Assembly (NCBI RefSeq): GCF_022803015.1
Contig: NZ_JAFKON010000003.1
Span: 186,001-250,000 of the forward strand
Reading direction: 5' to 3'
DNA: 64,000 nt
Source of the DNA: Arthrobacter humicola
GTDB lineage: Bacteria > Actinomycetota > Actinomycetes > Actinomycetales > Micrococcaceae
Of this stretch, positions 61,011 through 64,000 are shown piece by piece (position 1 is the stretch's first letter; every line of letters begins with the position of its first letter). A program made the translations under genes and the position numbers. The notes under the pieces are model-generated. The model did no database searches. It worked only from the letters and a program-made list of their open reading frames with translations, and had not been told where the DNA came from.

Positions 61011-61456
61011 GCACCGCGCACCAGCCGCCATGTTTTCTGCCCGCTGCGCGGATTTTGATGGACTCTAACAGCCGCTCATTCCGTTCCCATTCTCAGTCAT
61101 TGCTGCGACTCCGGCGGCGCCATTAAACATGCCCCCACGGCGGGCACTTCTACTGTGGCCACGCTGCGATGAGCGCCCAGCATGCCAGGGCGCTGTTGAC
61201 GCTGGTCCAATAACCGTACTGTTCGTAGTAGAATCCGGCCCAGTGCGCCTGCATATCCGGTATGGACTGTGATTTTGGCAGAGCGCCTTTGATGGGCGGA
61301 TCGGATGCGTAACACCGCTGGGAGGCCGACAGCTGTCGATCTTTGACGTCCCGATTCGGAGCCAAGCAGGCGGTCCCAACCTACGAGACCATCGCTTCGG
61401 GGAAGCTCGCCAGACACAGGCGAATTGACCCAGATCGCAGCCCCGGCGACTACGCG
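61011..61456. other. Intergenic region, possible 71-aa ORF
   Basis: A minus-strand frame at 61150-61365 ends with a protein-like stretch (DMQAHWAGFYYEQYGYWTSV, ALACWALIAAW). It has no clear RBS and no family I know; it could be real or a fragment. Nothing else is seen before promoter j. Confidence 0.3.
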
Positions 61457-61488
61457 GTAACGGTAGAGTAACGGGACCCGGCAATGGT
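61457..61488 (+). promoter_or_regulatory. Predicted SARP-type promoter (site j)
   Basis: On the plus strand: GTAACG (61457-61462), 5 nt, GTAACG (61468-61473), 9 nt, AATGGT (61483-61488). It lies ~50 nt before the tyrosinase start at 61537, a short leader like those at sites c and f. Confidence 0.7.
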
Positions 61489-61536
61489 AGGGGCGAAACT
61501 GCTCATCACACTTTGCGTTCGGCGAAGGAGCCCTCC

Positions 61537-62603
61537 ATGTACACCTATGATCACGAGACCCGACACGTGCGCCGGAACATCTGGGGTCTTGAAGCGGAGA
61601 CGCCGTGGGACCCGATCACACTGGCTTTCGCCAACGCGATCAAGGTGCTGCAGGCCCGGCCACTCCAGACCCCACCAGCTGGGAGTACCTCAGCGCCGTC
61701 CACGGGCGCAGCGGCCCCGCCCTGCCGCACACGGCGTGGAACCAGTGCCAGCATGGCAGCTGGTACTTCCTGCCGTGGCACCGCATGTACCTGTTTTACT
61801 TTGAGCAAATCATTCGAGCTGAGGTGGTCAACGAGGGCGGTCCCGACGGCTGGGCACTGCCGTTCTGGGACTACTCCAACCCCGCCCACGCGGCGCTGCC
61901 GCCAGCATTCCGCCAGACCACCATGCCGGACGGCTCGGCAAACCCCCTCTTCGTGACGGAGCGGGTGCCCGCTGCCAACGCCGGCGGCCAATTGCCGCCG
62001 TCGATCACATCAGCCGACGACGCACTCGACTTCACCGGATTCATCCCGCCGCCAGCACCAGGCTTCGGCGGGGGCATCACCATGGCCTCACACTTCTTCA
62101 CTGCGCACGGACAGCTCGAGTTCACGCCCCACAACGACGTCCACGCTGTAATCAACGGGTGGATGGGCGACCCGGACATGGCCGCGCTCGACCCAATCTT
62201 CTGGCTGCACCACTGCAACATCGACCGATTGTGGGCGGCATGGCTCGAAAAAGGCGGTGGCCGAGTAAACCCGTCCGAGACACAGTGGTTGGACCAAACC
62301 TTCGCCTTCCACGACGAGAACGGCGCCCAAGAGAGCCGCCCCGTCAGCGATTTCCTCGACACTTCGCAACTGGGGTATACCTACGAGGGCATTCCCGCGC
62401 CGACGGCGGCCGAGGAAGTGCCTGCGGCGCGAGGACGAGGAACGGACCCAGCAATGCCTGATCCCGAGATGGTGGGTGCGTCGGAACAGCCCTTGATGCT
62501 CACGGGCACCCCCGTTTCCGTGGACGTGTCGATCGACCGACGCGCCGTCGAGGCCCGGGCACGCGACCGTGCCGAGGCATCTGCGAAGGCTCTTGATCTC
62601 TGA
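61537..62603 (+). pseudogene. Tyrosinase gene with one frameshift
   Basis: ATG 61537 (GAAGGAG upstream) opens YTYDHETRHVRRNIWGLEAE. A frameshift at about 61660 moves the reading into WEYLSAVHG, HGSWYFLPWHRMYLFYFE (CuA His ligands) and HNDVHAVINGWMGDPDM, DPIFWLHHCNIDRLWAAWLE (CuB His ligands). All six copper ligands are present. No signal peptide or C-terminal lid domain is seen. With an intact promoter j before it, the gene may have been lost recently, or the shift may be a sequencing error. Tyrosinase oxidises phenols to quinones. It ends next to the truncated 3' end of the TIR gene. Confidence 0.8.
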
Positions 62604-63449
62604 CAAAATATCGTCGAGCAGAGGATCGGCTTCGCTCCCCAAAACCCGCTCACCTGACATCGTTCGGAGGACAGCCCCGCCAGAGCGTTCTGAGCTCTTG
62701 ATTCGGATTGGTGGCCTTCTTGCCTGCTCGCTACCTACTAGCTCAGCCACCCTCCTGGATGTCTCCATGCTGCGCTGGGCCATAACGGCAACATCCCCCA
62801 GTGAGGCCTCCATTGCCTTTACTAGGCCCAGAACTTCGTCGATCTTTTCGTCTGGGCTTTTCGGCGGTTTAGCGGCCGGCGCTGGCTCCCCCTTCAGCAC
62901 GGCCTGAACTGCCTTCTCAACGTCTGGCCAAGCCGTTGCGATTCGCTTTGTGAGCGTGCCTTCCTTTAGCTCAGTTGGACCAAGCTTGTTCAGTGAGACC
63001 ATCAAGTCCGTGAAACCTTCAAGGCTCGCCGACTTGCACTGGAAAATGTCCAAAGGGCTATTCACCTCTTCTGGACCAGGCAGATCGATCAGGAGAACAC
63101 CCATCCGCGTCCTCTTATCCTCCACCTAACGGGAGAGGGCGCCGGCTTCATAATTGATCCACTGCTCGGTCTGGTTAGCCCGCGTAAGACAGATGATGCC
63201 GAAGTCCGTATCGTTCAATTCCCCATCAATGGTGTCCAGCCCCCGCGATCCGGCAAGAATCTCCTGGCTAATGAAGGTATCGACCACAGGGTCGAAGATT
63301 TCCCGTACTGCATCGGATACGGCCTTGCCAACGCCACGACTATTTTTTGACCAACTAACAAAAACCTTCAACGCTGTTCCCCATCTTCGTTCGCTTAGAT
63401 CGCTCAGGTAAGAGTACCAACGGAGGGTGTCAGTACTGCTCTGATTCAT
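62580..63449 (-). pseudogene. TIR-domain protein with an in-frame amber codon, 3' truncated
   Basis: The first part (from ATG 63449) is a TIR domain: LKVFVSWSKNSRGVGKAVSD, DTIDGELNDTDFGIICLTRA, TEQWINYEAGALSR. A TAG at 63126-63128 then interrupts, and the same frame goes on with VEDKRTRMGVLLIDLPGPEE and FTDLMVSLNKLG, which is the usual continuation of this TIR subfamily, plus a helical region (PDEKIDEVLGLVKAMEASLG, LLDDILSEIKSLRR). The frame then runs into the antisense of the tyrosinase end, so the natural 3' end is missing. TIR domains of this type degrade NAD or sense infection. Dead unless the amber is read through. Confidence 0.75.
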
Positions 63450-63540
63450 CTTCAAGCCACGCTCAGGATCGAAAGTGCAGGCAGGCTCAGCACCTCACGA
63501 CTCTATAGCGCTAGCTCCTCCATCGGCTGGTCTCTGATGC

Positions 63541-64000
63541 TTAGTCACTGGAGGACAATCCTGGATGTTTGAAGCGCCAACTCCCTGCCGTCAAAGTCCC
63601 GCCGAACACATCGTCTATGTCTGCGACCTTGTGCATATTGCTCTCGCGGTTTCGAGGCAGGATCGCCGTAATTTTCAAGGGCTTGACGGCGTGCAGCACT
63701 TCGAGTTCGATCTCAATTTCCATCGTCTCCGTTGCGACGAGCACCAACTTGTGAGCGAGGGTTATACCCTTCACCCTTAGCTGAAGTGGCACAGCACGGG
63801 GTCCGGTAATAGTGACTCCATCGCCGGGCCTCTGGAAGCTGTAGCTGGCCGGCCCTGTTGGAACACTTGCAGTTTCCATCGGAGGGCTGATCTCCAGATC
63901 GTATTTCTCATCCAAGATCGTTACTCGTCCCCTCATACCGTGTGCAGGCAGTGTGACAAGGTCCTGGCCGTTGTGTTCAATGTAAATGCGGATTTGCCCC
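63541..64000 (-). CDS. Partial hypothetical protein, runs off the right edge
   Basis: The frame is open to the window end: upstream of the internal ATG at 63936 it continues IRIYIEHNGQDLVTLPAHG, so the true start lies beyond 64000. Visible strands alternate charged and hydrophobic residues (VPLQLRVKGITLAHKLVLVA, EIEIELEVLHAVKPLKITAI) as in a beta-sandwich. Family not recognised. It is 91 bp upstream of the TIR gene on the same strand and may have formed a unit with it. Confidence 0.6.
   Translation of the reverse strand, partial: GQIRIYIEHNGQDLVTLPAHGMRGRVTILDEKYDLEISPPMETASVPTGPASYSFQRPGDGVTITGPRAVPLQLRVKGITLAHKLVLVATETMEIEIELEVLHAVKPLKITAILPRNRESNMHKVADIDDVFGGTLTAGSWRFKHPGLSSSD

Noticed and set aside
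62088..62579. Extension of the TIR-gene frame into the tyrosinase region
   Set aside because: This part is antisense to conserved copper-binding motifs of tyrosinase; the TIR frame is only open there by chance.

Overview
This 64 kb window is high-GC DNA from a soil-type actinobacterium; Micrococcales/Arthrobacter-like is my best guess, from codon use, GTG/TTG starts and the insertion-sequence families, and no rRNA or tRNA gene is present to confirm it. Its core is an extracellular contractile injection system (eCIS), a phage-tail-like particle that carries protein cargo. The eCIS genes lie on the minus strand from about 37.65 kb down to at least 20 kb: small first gene, sheath, tube, zinc-ribbon protein, Pro-rich protein, DUF4255 cap protein, AAA+ ATPase, CIS-tube-domain protein, LysM protein, gpD-like hub, gpV spike, small protein, gp25, gpJ, gpI/propeller, then IPT/TIG-repeat proteins and two lipoprotein-type genes. 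Most neighbours overlap or nearly abut, so one long operon is likely.

Around the core are probable payload genes. A 1056-residue DUF4157 (eCIS core domain) protein with a C-terminal HNH-like nuclease is divergent from the operon. Convergent with it is a muramidase-like protein. Further out are an M14-carboxypeptidase/S8-subtilisin fusion, a serine-protease/DNA-RNA-endonuclease fusion, a metzincin protease, a frameshifted tyrosinase and a frameshifted GH13 amylase. None of these enzymes has a recognisable signal peptide, although such enzymes are usually secreted.

The main new observation is a promoter motif shared across the window. Direct repeats of GTAACG with an exact 11-bp period are followed after 9-10 nt by a -10-like hexamer (best cases TAGGGT and TAGCCT), oriented toward a gene. 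I count 11 copies, of which 8 have the strict form (two or three good repeats, 9-nt spacer, nANNNT or close). They precede the eCIS operon, the DUF4157 toxin, the two protease fusions, the FHA protein, one lipoprotein unit, one IPT protein, a small peptide, the tyrosinase and, more weakly, the metzincin and a membrane protein. This is the known architecture of SARP-activated promoters, and two paralogous SARP/BTAD regulators sit at 0.65-1.39 kb and 12.28-12.98 kb. I infer a single SARP-controlled eCIS-plus-cargo regulon.

The flanks (1.5-2.5, 8.9-11.9, 46.4-47.7, 50.6-54.7, 56.7-63.5 kb) are a graveyard of broken genes: IS3, ISL3, IS5 and IS110 transposases, GIY-YIG/T5orf172, a nuclease fragment, MBL-fold, GH3, another probable glycosidase, animal-type haem peroxidase, ppsA, and a TIR gene with one amber codon. 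Several are joined directly end to end, and some are second copies of intact genes in the same window, which indicates repeated local duplication and deletion.
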